Below are positions 1 to 5,736 of a DNA stretch of 14,955 nt, in pieces. Position numbers and translations under genes: made by a program. The notes beneath the pieces were generated by a model. The model did no database searches. It saw nothing but the letters and a program-made list of their open reading frames with translations, and was not told where the DNA came from. How positions within the stretch are numbered: position 1 is the first letter of the stretch; each line of letters starts with the position of its first letter. The stretch is from B2-G16 sp964528085 (GTDB lineage: Bacteria; Bipolaricaulota; Bipolaricaulia; UBA7950; UBA9294), in NCBI GenBank assembly GCA_964528085.1, contig CAZGRE010000036.1, positions 1 to 14,955 of the forward strand, read 5' to 3'.

Positions 1-807
1 CGCGATGCCCTCGTCATCCTCGGGCAGGCGATCAGCCACGGGGAAAGCGCGATCACCGGGGAGACCGTCCTCGACATGCTCGGGTTGGTCGACCGCGATA
101 CGCACGCCGCGTTCATCGCCGCGATCGAATCGAACGATCGACGCTTTATCCTTGAGACGATCGACTCCCTCGTCGAGCGGGGGAAGGATCTCGAGGTCTT
201 CCTTGCGGATGTGATCGAGACAATCCGCGATCGCCTGGTGTCAGGAGAGGCATCGACGAAGCGCGACATCGCGATCGCCCGCGGCCTGTTGGATGTGAAG
301 TCCGATCTCTTCCGCTCCCTCGATCGGCGGATACGCCTGGAGATCGGGATCCTCGATCTGATGGCGAGGCTGAACGATAATCAGCCCCCTCCTCCCCCGG
401 CGGAGAAGGCTGAAGGGCCCATCCGGCGGGCCAGCGAGTCCGCCCCTCCTGTTTCGCATCCGAACATCCCGGAGGAGATCGCTCCAGCCTGGAAGCGGAT
501 GCTCTCCGAGATTGAACGGGAGCGGATTGCGATCGCCGCGTTCCTCCTCGAGGGGCGGCCGACCCTCGAGGACGGCAAGCTGATCATCCGCTTTTCCAAG
601 GATCATTCGTTTCACAAGGAGAGCCTGGAGAAGGGGGGGAACCTCCAGTACCTCGCCGGATCGGTCCGCCGCCACTTTGGGGAGGGGATCCACGTCGAGG
701 TCTCATACGAGGGGGAGGCCGCCGGCCGCAGCGGAGGGGCGCTCTTCGAAAAAGCGCAGCTTATATCCCGGATGTTCGATGGTGAGATAGTAAAGGAGGA
801 GGAGTGA
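1..807 (+). CDS. dnaX: DNA polymerase III subunit gamma/tau, C-terminal part (5' end outside window)
   Basis: The reading frame is open from base 1 and ends at TGA 805-807, giving the last 268 residues. It opens with RDALVILGQAISHGES followed by TGETVLDMLGLVD, which matches the clamp-loader lid/collar region of DnaX (family pattern RDALSLLDQAIS...V..MLG). Next come a helical collar domain, a Pro-rich linker (PPPPPAEKAEGP, roughly codons 131-142) and a C-terminal domain with a W-K-R-M-L and DGKLIIRF pattern like the tau C-terminal region. DnaX assembles the clamp-loader complex that places the beta sliding clamp on DNA. The ATPase module lies upstream of the window. No A/T-rich slippery heptamer is visible in this part, so frameshifting to gamma cannot be judged. 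It overlaps ybaB by 4 bp (GTGA). Identification is firm. Confidence 0.93.
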   Translation, partial: RDALVILGQAISHGESAITGETVLDMLGLVDRDTHAAFIAAIESNDRRFILETIDSLVERGKDLEVFLADVIETIRDRLVSGEASTKRDIAIARGLLDVKSDLFRSLDRRIRLEIGILDLMARLNDNQPPPPPAEKAEGPIRRASESAPPVSHPNIPEEIAPAWKRMLSEIERERIAIAAFLLEGRPTLEDGKLIIRFSKDHSFHKESLEKGGNLQYLAGSVRRHFGEGIHVEVSYEGEAAGRSGGALFEKAQLISRMFDGEIVKEEE

Positions 808-1127
808 AGGGACTTGGAGATCTTGCGAATATCGTTAAACAGGCGAAGCGGCTCCAACAGCGGTTCGAGGAGGCACAGGCCGAGATAGCGCAGATGAAGG
901 CCGAGGCGACGGCCGGCGGCGGGATGGTGAAGGCGACCGTCAACGGTCGCGGTGAGCTGATCGATCTTTCGATCGAGCGCGAGGTCGTCGATCCGGAGGA
1001 CGTAGAGATGCTCGTCGATCTGATCATCGCTGCCGTTCAGGAGGCGCAGAAGAAGGCGCAGGAGACCGCGCAGGAGAAGCTCGGCCCGATGACGGAGGGG
1101 TTGGCTGGGCTCGGCTTGCCTATGTAG
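804..1127 (+). CDS. ybaB: YbaB/EbfC family nucleoid-associated protein
   Basis: This 107-residue protein starts at GTG 804, which overlaps the dnaX stop as GTGA. A strong Shine-Dalgarno sequence (AGGAGGAGG, about 794-802) fixes the start. The sequence has the family layout: an N-terminal amphipathic helix (LANIVKQAKRLQQRFEEAQAEI), a central GGGMVKATVNGRGELIDLSIE strand region, then DPEDVEMLVDLIIAAVQEAQKKAQE and a Gly/Pro/Met-rich tail ending GLGLPM. YbaB/EbfC proteins are small dimers that bind DNA without strong sequence preference and are usually encoded as dnaX-ybaB-recR. Here recR does not follow; a promoter and an unrelated zinc-ribbon gene do. Translation is probably coupled to dnaX. 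Length is normal for the family. Confidence 0.95.
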   Translation: MKGLGDLANIVKQAKRLQQRFEEAQAEIAQMKAEATAGGGMVKATVNGRGELIDLSIEREVVDPEDVEMLVDLIIAAVQEAQKKAQETAQEKLGPMTEGLAGLGLPM

Positions 1128-1139
1128 GAACCGGTCGGG

Positions 1140-1168
1140 TTGCACGCGAAAGAGGGGGTACGTATAGT
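1140..1168 (+). promoter_or_regulatory. Sigma70-type promoter for the zinc-ribbon coiled-coil gene
   Basis: TTGCAC (1140-1145) and TATAGT (1163-1168) are separated by exactly 17 bp in the 76-nt gap after ybaB. The predicted transcription start is near 1175, leaving a leader of about 29 nt before the GTG at 1204. The AT-rich -10 stands out from the GC-rich surroundings. It is identified by pattern only. Confidence 0.62.
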
Positions 1169-1203
1169 CGATCTGCGGATGGAACGAGGTTACGAGGGGG
1201 ACT

Positions 1204-1905
1204 GTGCTCGCTGAGATCAAGGAGTTACTCGCGCTGCAGGGGATCGATGGGAGGCTCGCCGACCTGGCGGCGCACCGGAAGCGGCTGATTTCCCAGGGGA
1301 AGAGCATCGAGGAGAGGATCGAAAGCGAGCGGGAAGCGGTCGAAGCCCTCCGTCGGAACCTAGCGGAGCTCGAGCAGATGAGCCGGCTGAAGAACCTCGA
1401 GGTCGACGAGCTCGATGAGAGCATCCGCGAGTATCGAACCCGCCTTGAGACGGGGATAATCAGCTTCAAGGAGATGGAGGACCTCCGCCTCAAGATCGAG
1501 AGCGAGCGCAGCCGGATGAGCGAGATGGAGGATGAGGCCCTCTCCCTGATGGACGCTATCGAACGGGGGCGGGAGGAGCTCGTCGAGGCGGAGGAAAGGC
1601 TGAGACAGAGGGAGGAGGAGTTCCGCTCGGAGGGAGCGCGGATCGCTTCCTCCATCGAGGAGACGGAAGGTAGAATCGCCGAGCTGGAGGCCGAGAGGGA
1701 GCGGCTAACGGCTCGGATCACGCCGTACCTCCTCTCCCAGTACGAAGCCCTCCATGCCAAGTATCCCGATCCGTTAGCCGTGATCTCGCATGGGACCTGT
1801 GCCGGCTGCAAGCTGAAGGTGAGCGGAAACACGGTCGAACGCGCGAAAGGGGGAATGGGAATCGTCCGATGCGAACATTGTTCGCGCATCCTCTACGTCG
1901 ACTGA
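1204..1905 (+). CDS. Coiled-coil protein with C-terminal C4 zinc ribbon (COG1579 type)
   Basis: The protein has 233 residues and starts at GTG 1204 after a GAGGGGG ribosome-binding sequence. Residues 1-175 are almost entirely charged heptad-like helix (for example IEERIESEREAVEALRRNL, and IEETEGRIAELEAERERL near 151-168), predicting a long antiparallel coiled-coil hairpin. Residues 180-233 hold the conserved C-terminal module: YEALHAKYPDPLAVI, then CAGCKLKV (Cys199, Cys202) and CEHCSRILY (Cys223, Cys226), a treble-clef/zinc-ribbon site. This is the architecture of the widespread bacterial COG1579 family, whose role is not well settled; nucleic-acid binding is often suggested. Its last 37 nt are shared with the next gene. 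There is no signal peptide, so it is probably cytoplasmic. Family assignment is secure; function is not. Confidence 0.88.
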   Translation: MLAEIKELLALQGIDGRLADLAAHRKRLISQGKSIEERIESEREAVEALRRNLAELEQMSRLKNLEVDELDESIREYRTRLETGIISFKEMEDLRLKIESERSRMSEMEDEALSLMDAIERGREELVEAEERLRQREEEFRSEGARIASSIEETEGRIAELEAERERLTARITPYLLSQYEALHAKYPDPLAVISHGTCAGCKLKVSGNTVERAKGGMGIVRCEHCSRILYVD

Positions 1906-2543
1906 TCCCTCTGTTTACCCTCACGCTCGCCATCTCGCTCAGCGGAGCGTCGCAACTCCCGCGACCGATCGGGAACCTCTCCGACTACGGAGCCGTTCTC
2001 GATCGCCACGGCCGCGAGCGGATAGACGGGCGGATCGCCTCCCTCCGCGACCGCTATTCGATCGATCTCTACATCCTTGCGAGCTGGGAGAACCCCTTCC
2101 CCGACATCGATTCCTATGCCGATGCCGTATTCGACTACTGGGGGCTGAACCGGGGGAGGACGCTCCTCGCCGTCTTTCTTAGGTCCGATGGGTCGTGGGA
2201 TGTCCGGATCCGGGCGAGCGACGGGATCCGAGCCGGATACGCCCGGCTGGAGGAGGAATTGGAGGACGGGGTAGCGGACCTCGTCTATCATCGCCGGATC
2301 GAGGAGGCGATGCTCGCCCTGTGCGATACGATCGAGCGGATCCTCTCCCCGACCGAAGAGGGGGGAGCCCCTTCCCGCTCCGGCTTTCCCACCCTGAGCG
2401 CCGTAGCCCTCGTCCTCGCCGGTGCGGCCGGGCTCGCCGCTCTGATCCATCGGCGGATCTGCCCCCGCTGCGGGAGGATTCTCCGCCTAGGTGCGGATGG
2501 GGTATACTACTGTCGACGCTGCGGGTTTCGTCGACATCGGTGA
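1869..2543 (+). CDS. Exported/membrane TPM-domain protein with C-terminal zinc ribbon
   Basis: The protein has 224 residues from ATG 1869 (TTG 1878 is an alternative). It starts 37 nt before the previous gene ends. Residues 1-29 look like a signal peptide or N-terminal membrane anchor (basic MRTLFAHPLRRL, then hydrophobic IPLFTLTLAISLSGAS). Residues about 36-160 carry a TPM domain (PF04536 type; YgcG/Psb32-like), with the features YGAVLDRHGRERIDGRI, SIDLYILASWE, YADAVFDYWGLNRGRTLLA and DVRIRASDGI. A second hydrophobic segment spans about 176-193 (LSAVALVLAGAAGLAALI), followed by a short zinc ribbon with Cys198, Cys201, Cys215 and Cys218. The TPM domain would face outside and the ribbon the cytoplasm. 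The biochemical role is unknown; TPM proteins have been linked to membrane-protein quality control and to phosphatase activity. The stop codon (2541-2543) falls in the 5' end of rnpB. Confidence 0.82.
   Translation: MRTLFAHPLRRLIPLFTLTLAISLSGASQLPRPIGNLSDYGAVLDRHGRERIDGRIASLRDRYSIDLYILASWENPFPDIDSYADAVFDYWGLNRGRTLLAVFLRSDGSWDVRIRASDGIRAGYARLEEELEDGVADLVYHRRIEEAMLALCDTIERILSPTEEGGAPSRSGFPTLSAVALVLAGAAGLAALIHRRICPRCGRILRLGADGVYYCRRCGFRRHR
2503..2508 (+). promoter_or_regulatory. Probable -10 element for rnpB inside the TPM gene
   Basis: TATACT at 2503-2508 is a near-consensus -10 in GC-rich coding sequence. The best -35 is weak (TTCTCC 2479-2484, 18-bp spacer). A start near 2515 would give the P RNA a 5' leader of about 27 nt, to be removed by processing. 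An 8-bp inverted repeat lies between this element and the mature 5' end. No better promoter is seen closer to rnpB. Confidence 0.45.
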
Positions 2544-2871
2544 GAGAGGGCCAGGGAGACGCGCGCTTCCCCCAGGGGAGCGTGAGGAAAGTCCGGACTC
2601 CGCAGGGCAGGCCACTGAGGAAATCTCAGCAGGGGTGACCCTGGGACAGTGCCACAGAGAACAGACCGCCGATGGCCTTCGGGCACAGGTAAGGGTGAAA
2701 CGGTGGTGTAAGAGACCACCAGCGGTTCGGGTGACCGGGCCGGCTCGGTAAACCCTGGCCGGAGCAAGGCCGAGTAGGAAGGCGCTCGAGGGCTGCCCGC
2801 CCGAGCCTTTGGGTAGGCCGCAAAGATGGATGTCTCCCCACGACAGAATCCGGCTTACAGGCCCTCTCTTA
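2541..2871 (+). ncRNA. rnpB: RNase P RNA component, class A
   Basis: This is the catalytic RNA that removes 5' leaders from pre-tRNAs. The ends are set by helix P1: AGAGAGGGCC (2543-2552) is fully complementary to GGCCCTCTCT (2860-2869). Conserved blocks appear in order: GAGGAAAGTCCGGACTCC (2584-2601; P4 5' strand, CR-I), ACAGAGAACAGACCGCC near 2654, GGTAAGGGTGAAACGGTGG near 2688, the GGTAAACCC CCA-binding loop (L15) near 2748, and ACAGAATCCGGCTTAC (2843-2858; P4 3' strand, CR-V). The usual P4 G-C pair is replaced by A2597-T2849, a compensatory change that supports a working RNA. It overlaps the stop codon of the TPM gene and ends 14 nt before the next start codon. No stem plus U-run terminator follows P1, so transcripts probably read on and are trimmed. 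Confidence 0.96.
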
Positions 2872-2884
2872 GAAGGAAGGAAAG

Positions 2885-3280
2885 GTGAAGCGACGCATAT
2901 GGGTCGTCCTCAGCATCGCCTATGCGGCCGGGATATTCGTCCTCTCATCATTCCCCCTCGCAGGGTCGGTCGTCTTCCCCGGTTCCGGGATCGACAAGCT
3001 GATCCATGCCGCTGAGTACGCCCTCCTCTTCCTCCTCGTACGGCGGGCCGTTTGTGGGAAGACGGGCCTCTCTCTCCTCATCACCGTCCCGTATGCGGGG
3101 AGCGATGAGCTACATCAGGCGTTCGTCCCCGGCCGGCATGCAGGGATCGATGACTTCGCCGCCGATCTTGCCGGGATACTCCTCCTCGTAGCATTAAGCG
3201 CGCTTTTGCGCCGTTTCCCCTTGCTCGCTCGGTTCCGCCGGCGTATACTTTCGCACGTCGTTTCGCGAAAGGGAGACTGA
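2885..3280 (+). CDS. VanZ-like integral membrane protein
   Basis: The protein has 131 residues and starts at GTG 2885, preceded by AAGGAAGG and only 14 nt beyond rnpB. It shows the VanZ-family pattern: a first hydrophobic helix (about 5-22), the motif DKLIHAAEYALLFLL (37-51), a loop with DELHQAFVPGR (74-84) and IDDFAADLAGILLLV (88-102), then a basic C-terminal tail (RRFPLLARFRRR). VanZ proteins are small membrane proteins; the founding member contributes to teicoplanin resistance, but most homologues are uncharacterised and no resistance role should be read from this one. It may be transcribed as read-through from rnpB. The promoter of the next gene lies in its last 60 nt. Confidence 0.85.
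   Translation: MKRRIWVVLSIAYAAGIFVLSSFPLAGSVVFPGSGIDKLIHAAEYALLFLLVRRAVCGKTGLSLLITVPYAGSDELHQAFVPGRHAGIDDFAADLAGILLLVALSALLRRFPLLARFRRRILSHVVSRKGD
3221..3249 (+). promoter_or_regulatory. Sigma70-type promoter for the YugP-rpe-ribD transcription unit
   Basis: TTGCTC (3221-3226), a 17-bp spacer and TATACT (3244-3249) lie inside the 3' end of the VanZ-like gene, with a predicted start near 3256 and ATG at 3282. A 7-bp inverted repeat, CTTTCGC (3248-3254) and GCGAAAG (3265-3271), straddles the predicted start and abuts the GGGAG ribosome-binding site; it could be an operator or simply chance. Confidence 0.6.
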
Positions 3281-3281
3281 C

Positions 3282-3968
3282 ATGTTCGTTTGGTATCCGT
3301 TCTTCCTCGGACCGAGTATCCTGATCCTCCTGCCGGCGATCGCCCTCGCCGTCTATGCGCAGTGGCGGGTCCGCTCGACGTATGCCAGGTATGCACGGAT
3401 TCCCTCGGTGAGCCGGATCAGCGCGGAGGGGGCGGCGAAGCGGATCCTGGAGGCGAGAGGGATAACCGATGTATCGATAGAGGAGACGCCCCGCCCCCTT
3501 GGGGATCAGTACGATCCGCGCACAAAGACCCTCCGCCTCTCCGCACCGTCTTCGCCCTCGATCGCTGCGATCGGGGTCGCCGCCCACGAGGCAGGGCATG
3601 CGATCCAGCACGCGCAGGGGTTCGCCGCCCTCGCCCTGCGGACGGCGATCGTCCCACTTGCGAATTTCGGTTCGCAGCTCGCCTTCCCGCTCTTCTTCAT
3701 CGGGATCATCTTCGGGTTCCAACCGCTCCTGACGGCGGGGATCCTCCTCTTCTCCGCCGCGGTCCTGTTCACCCTCGTGACCCTTCCGGTCGAGTTCGAC
3801 GCCTCCCGCCGCGCCGTCGCCGCGCTGAGGGGGACCGGTGTAGTCAACGAAGAGGAGCTCGGGGGGGTGAAGGAGGTCCTGTTCGCCGCCGCCCTCACCT
3901 ACGTCGCCGCAGCGGCGATGGCCGCGCTCCAGCTTCTGATGCTCCTGTCGGCGAGCAGGCGGAGATGA
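3282..3968 (+). CDS. Membrane zinc metallopeptidase, YugP type
   Basis: The protein has 228 residues, beginning at ATG 3282 one base after the VanZ stop, with GGGAG 5' of it. It has the PF04298-like (YugP, neutral zinc peptidase) layout. An N-terminal hydrophobic anchor spans about 5-25 (FFLGPSILILLPAIALAVYA). The region DQYDPRTKTLRLS is at 75-87. The zinc motif HEAGHAIQH lies at 102-110 (His102, Glu103, His106). Two hydrophobic segments follow (about 132-168), then LPVEFDASRRA (168-178), in which Glu171 is the likely third metal ligand, and a last membrane helix (about 203-223). It is expected to act at the inner membrane; substrates of the family are not established. The last base pairs overlap rpe as ATGA, implying coupled translation. 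Confidence 0.9.
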   Translation: MFVWYPFFLGPSILILLPAIALAVYAQWRVRSTYARYARIPSVSRISAEGAAKRILEARGITDVSIEETPRPLGDQYDPRTKTLRLSAPSSPSIAAIGVAAHEAGHAIQHAQGFAALALRTAIVPLANFGSQLAFPLFFIGIIFGFQPLLTAGILLFSAAVLFTLVTLPVEFDASRRAVAALRGTGVVNEEELGGVKEVLFAAALTYVAAAAMAALQLLMLLSASRRR

Positions 3969-4612
3969 GGCTCGCCCCGTCGTTGCTCTCCGCCGATTTC
4001 GGCGCCCTCCGCGCCGAGGCGCGGGAGGTGGAGCCCCTCGCCGACTACTTCCACATCGACGTGATGGACGGGCACTTCGTCGATAACCTGACGATCGGTC
4101 CACCGGTGGTGAACGCACTCCGCGCCGGGCTTTCAAAGCCGTTCGACATCCACCTGATGATCGATTATCCAATCCAGTACGCCCCGCGGTTCGAGGTCGA
4201 TCCTCCTGATGTGATCACCTTCCACATCGAGGCGAAGGACGAGCCGTTCCGGGCGATCGAGGGGATCCGCTCCCTCGGGTGCAAGGTCGGGATCTCTCTC
4301 CGTCCGATCACCCCGATCACCGCGGTCTTCCCCTACCTCGATCTCGTCGATCTCATCCTCGTGATGAGCGTCGAGCCCGGGTTCGGCGGCCAGGAGTTCA
4401 TCCCGGAGGCGGTGGAGCGGATCCGCAGGCTGAAGGAAGAGATCGGTGAGAGGGACGTCATCGTATCGGTGGACGGCGGGATCAACGTGACGAACGTCGG
4501 CCGGGTCGTCGACGCCGGGGCGGAGCTGATCGTCGCCGGCTCGGCGATCTTCAACCGTCCCGATCGGCTCGCCGCGATGCGCGCCCTGATCGACGCCGCC
4601 CAAACCCGATGA
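3965..4612 (+). CDS. rpe: Ribulose-phosphate 3-epimerase
   Basis: The 215-residue protein interconverts D-ribulose 5-phosphate and D-xylulose 5-phosphate in the pentose phosphate pathway. The start ATG 3965 overlaps the protease stop as ATGA; the frame is open further upstream, but the family begins exactly here (MRLAPSLLSADF). It is a TIM barrel with all signatures: Ser7, HIDVMDGHFVDN (30-41, catalytic Asp32), DIHLMI (61-66), VMSVEPGFGGQEF (133-145), VSVDGGIN (167-174, catalytic Asp170) and the phosphate-binding AGSAIF (191-196). Length is normal. It is followed by ribD with another ATGA overlap. Its ribulose 5-phosphate is also a precursor for riboflavin, so the pairing with ribD may be metabolic. 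Confidence 0.97.
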   Translation: MRLAPSLLSADFGALRAEAREVEPLADYFHIDVMDGHFVDNLTIGPPVVNALRAGLSKPFDIHLMIDYPIQYAPRFEVDPPDVITFHIEAKDEPFRAIEGIRSLGCKVGISLRPITPITAVFPYLDLVDLILVMSVEPGFGGQEFIPEAVERIRRLKEEIGERDVIVSVDGGINVTNVGRVVDAGAELIVAGSAIFNRPDRLAAMRALIDAAQTR

Positions 4613-5736
4613 ACCGGACGAACTCCGCCGATGAGGGGTACATGCGCCTCGCCCTCGAGCTCTCCCGCAACGGTGAGGGCTGGACGCGCCCGAACCCGAT
4701 CGTCGGCGCAGTCGTGGTCAAGGATGGAAGAATCGTCGGCCAGGGATGGCACAAGCGGTTCGGCGGTCCGCATGCCGAGGTGTTCGCGCTTAAGGAGGCT
4801 GGGGAGGAAGCGCGCGGGGCGACGATCTACGTCACCCTCGAGCCGTGCTCACACCACGGGAAGACCCCGCCGTGCACCGAGCGGATCATCGAAGCCGGTA
4901 TCTCCCGCGTCGTCGTCGCCTGCCGCGATCCGAACCCGCTCGTGGACGGGAGGGGGATCGAGAGGCTGAGGGCGGCCGGGATCGCGGTGGCCGAGGGGGT
5001 ACTGGAGGACGAGGCGCGAAGGTCAAACGAGATCTTCTTCAAGTTCATCCGGACCGGCCTCCCGTTCGTCCAGATAAAACTCGCTCAGTCCCTCGACGGG
5101 AGGATCGCGACCCGCACCGGCGATTCGCGGTGGATCACCGGGAGGCTGGCGCGGACCGAGGGCCATCGCCTGAGGCGGAGGTTCGCTTCTGTCCTCGTCG
5201 GGGCCGAGACAGCGATCGAGGACGACCCGCTCCTCACCGTCCGCCATGTCGAAGGGCCCGATCCCGCCAGGATCGTACTCGACGGCCGTGGCCGGATCCC
5301 CCTCGAGCGGAGGATGTTCTCTGAGGATGGACGGACGATCCTCGTCACCGCTACGATGCCGGAAGAGAGGGAGGAGAATCTCCGTGCCCGCGGGGTCGAG
5401 GTCTGGCGTATCCCAGGGGACGGCGATCGAGTCGATCTGAGCGCCCTTCTCTCCCACCTCGGGAAGGAGGGGATCGACTCCCTTCTGGTCGAGGGAGGGG
5501 GGGAGACGGCGGCGGCGTTCCTGGAAGAAGGCCTCGTCGACAAGGTGGCGCTGTTCATTGCGCCGATCATCGTCGGCGGTAAGGGTTCCGTCCCCGCCGT
5601 TGGCGGGACGGGGGCGGAGAGGATCGCGGATGCCCTCCGCCTGCGCGATGTGAGGCTCCGCTTCCTCGGGGATGATCTCTACCTCACCGGCTATCCGGTG
5701 AGAGGCTCGGCAGCTTCGACTCGACGTATCCGTTAG
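4609..5736 (+). CDS. ribD: Bifunctional riboflavin biosynthesis deaminase/reductase
   Basis: The 375-residue enzyme catalyses two successive steps of riboflavin synthesis: deamination of the diaminopyrimidine intermediate, then NADPH-dependent reduction of the ribosyl side chain. The N-terminal deaminase domain (about 8-145) has the zinc site HAEVFAL (55-61) and EPCSHHGKTPPC (78-89, Cys80 and Cys89), plus RPNPIVGAVVV. The reductase domain (about 150-365) has KLAQSLDGRIAT (157-168), DSRWITG (172-178), GAETAIEDDPLLTVR and LLVEGGGETAAAFL (292-305). The start ATG 4609 overlaps the rpe stop. Other rib genes are not adjacent. The last 53 nt overlap the converging hpnA-like gene, and residues after TGYPV form a short non-conserved tail. 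Confidence 0.97.
   Translation: MNRTNSADEGYMRLALELSRNGEGWTRPNPIVGAVVVKDGRIVGQGWHKRFGGPHAEVFALKEAGEEARGATIYVTLEPCSHHGKTPPCTERIIEAGISRVVVACRDPNPLVDGRGIERLRAAGIAVAEGVLEDEARRSNEIFFKFIRTGLPFVQIKLAQSLDGRIATRTGDSRWITGRLARTEGHRLRRRFASVLVGAETAIEDDPLLTVRHVEGPDPARIVLDGRGRIPLERRMFSEDGRTILVTATMPEEREENLRARGVEVWRIPGDGDRVDLSALLSHLGKEGIDSLLVEGGGETAAAFLEEGLVDKVALFIAPIIVGGKGSVPAVGGTGAERIADALRLRDVRLRFLGDDLYLTGYPVRGSAASTRRIR
5683..5702. terminator. GC-rich hairpin at the convergent ribD/hpnA junction (possible bidirectional terminator)
   Basis: CTCACCGG (5683-5690) and CCGGTGAG (5695-5702) form a perfect 8-bp stem with a 4-nt CTAT loop. It sits in the 53-bp overlap of two converging genes, and the hpnA stop codon (5684-5686) is within the stem. 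Neither side carries a T-run, so it is not a textbook intrinsic terminator; it could still block exonucleases or mark the transcript ends. Confidence 0.4.

Noticed and set aside
1871..1885. Possible LexA (SOS) box
   Set aside because: The half-sites GAAC and GTTC are three bases apart instead of four, and the site is inside coding sequence; it is kept only as an inverted repeat of unknown meaning.
612..1889. A 425-codon open frame on the minus strand
   Set aside because: It is a mirror of dnaX, ybaB and the coiled-coil gene, is full of Ser/Arg runs, has no ribosome-binding site and matches no family; GC-rich third positions keep such antisense frames open.
2885..3280. Glycopeptide-resistance gene based on VanZ similarity
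   Set aside because: Only the general VanZ fold pattern is present; no vanHAX or regulatory genes are nearby, so no resistance function is claimed.
3290..3964. Upstream extension of the rpe frame into the protease gene
   Set aside because: The extension is an out-of-frame reading of the zinc protease; rpe homology begins exactly at ATG 3965, which overlaps the protease stop.
3081..4172. A 363-codon minus-strand frame opposite the protease and rpe genes
   Set aside because: It shows only low-complexity Arg/Gly/Glu-rich sequence with no motif, while the plus strand carries intact conserved enzymes.
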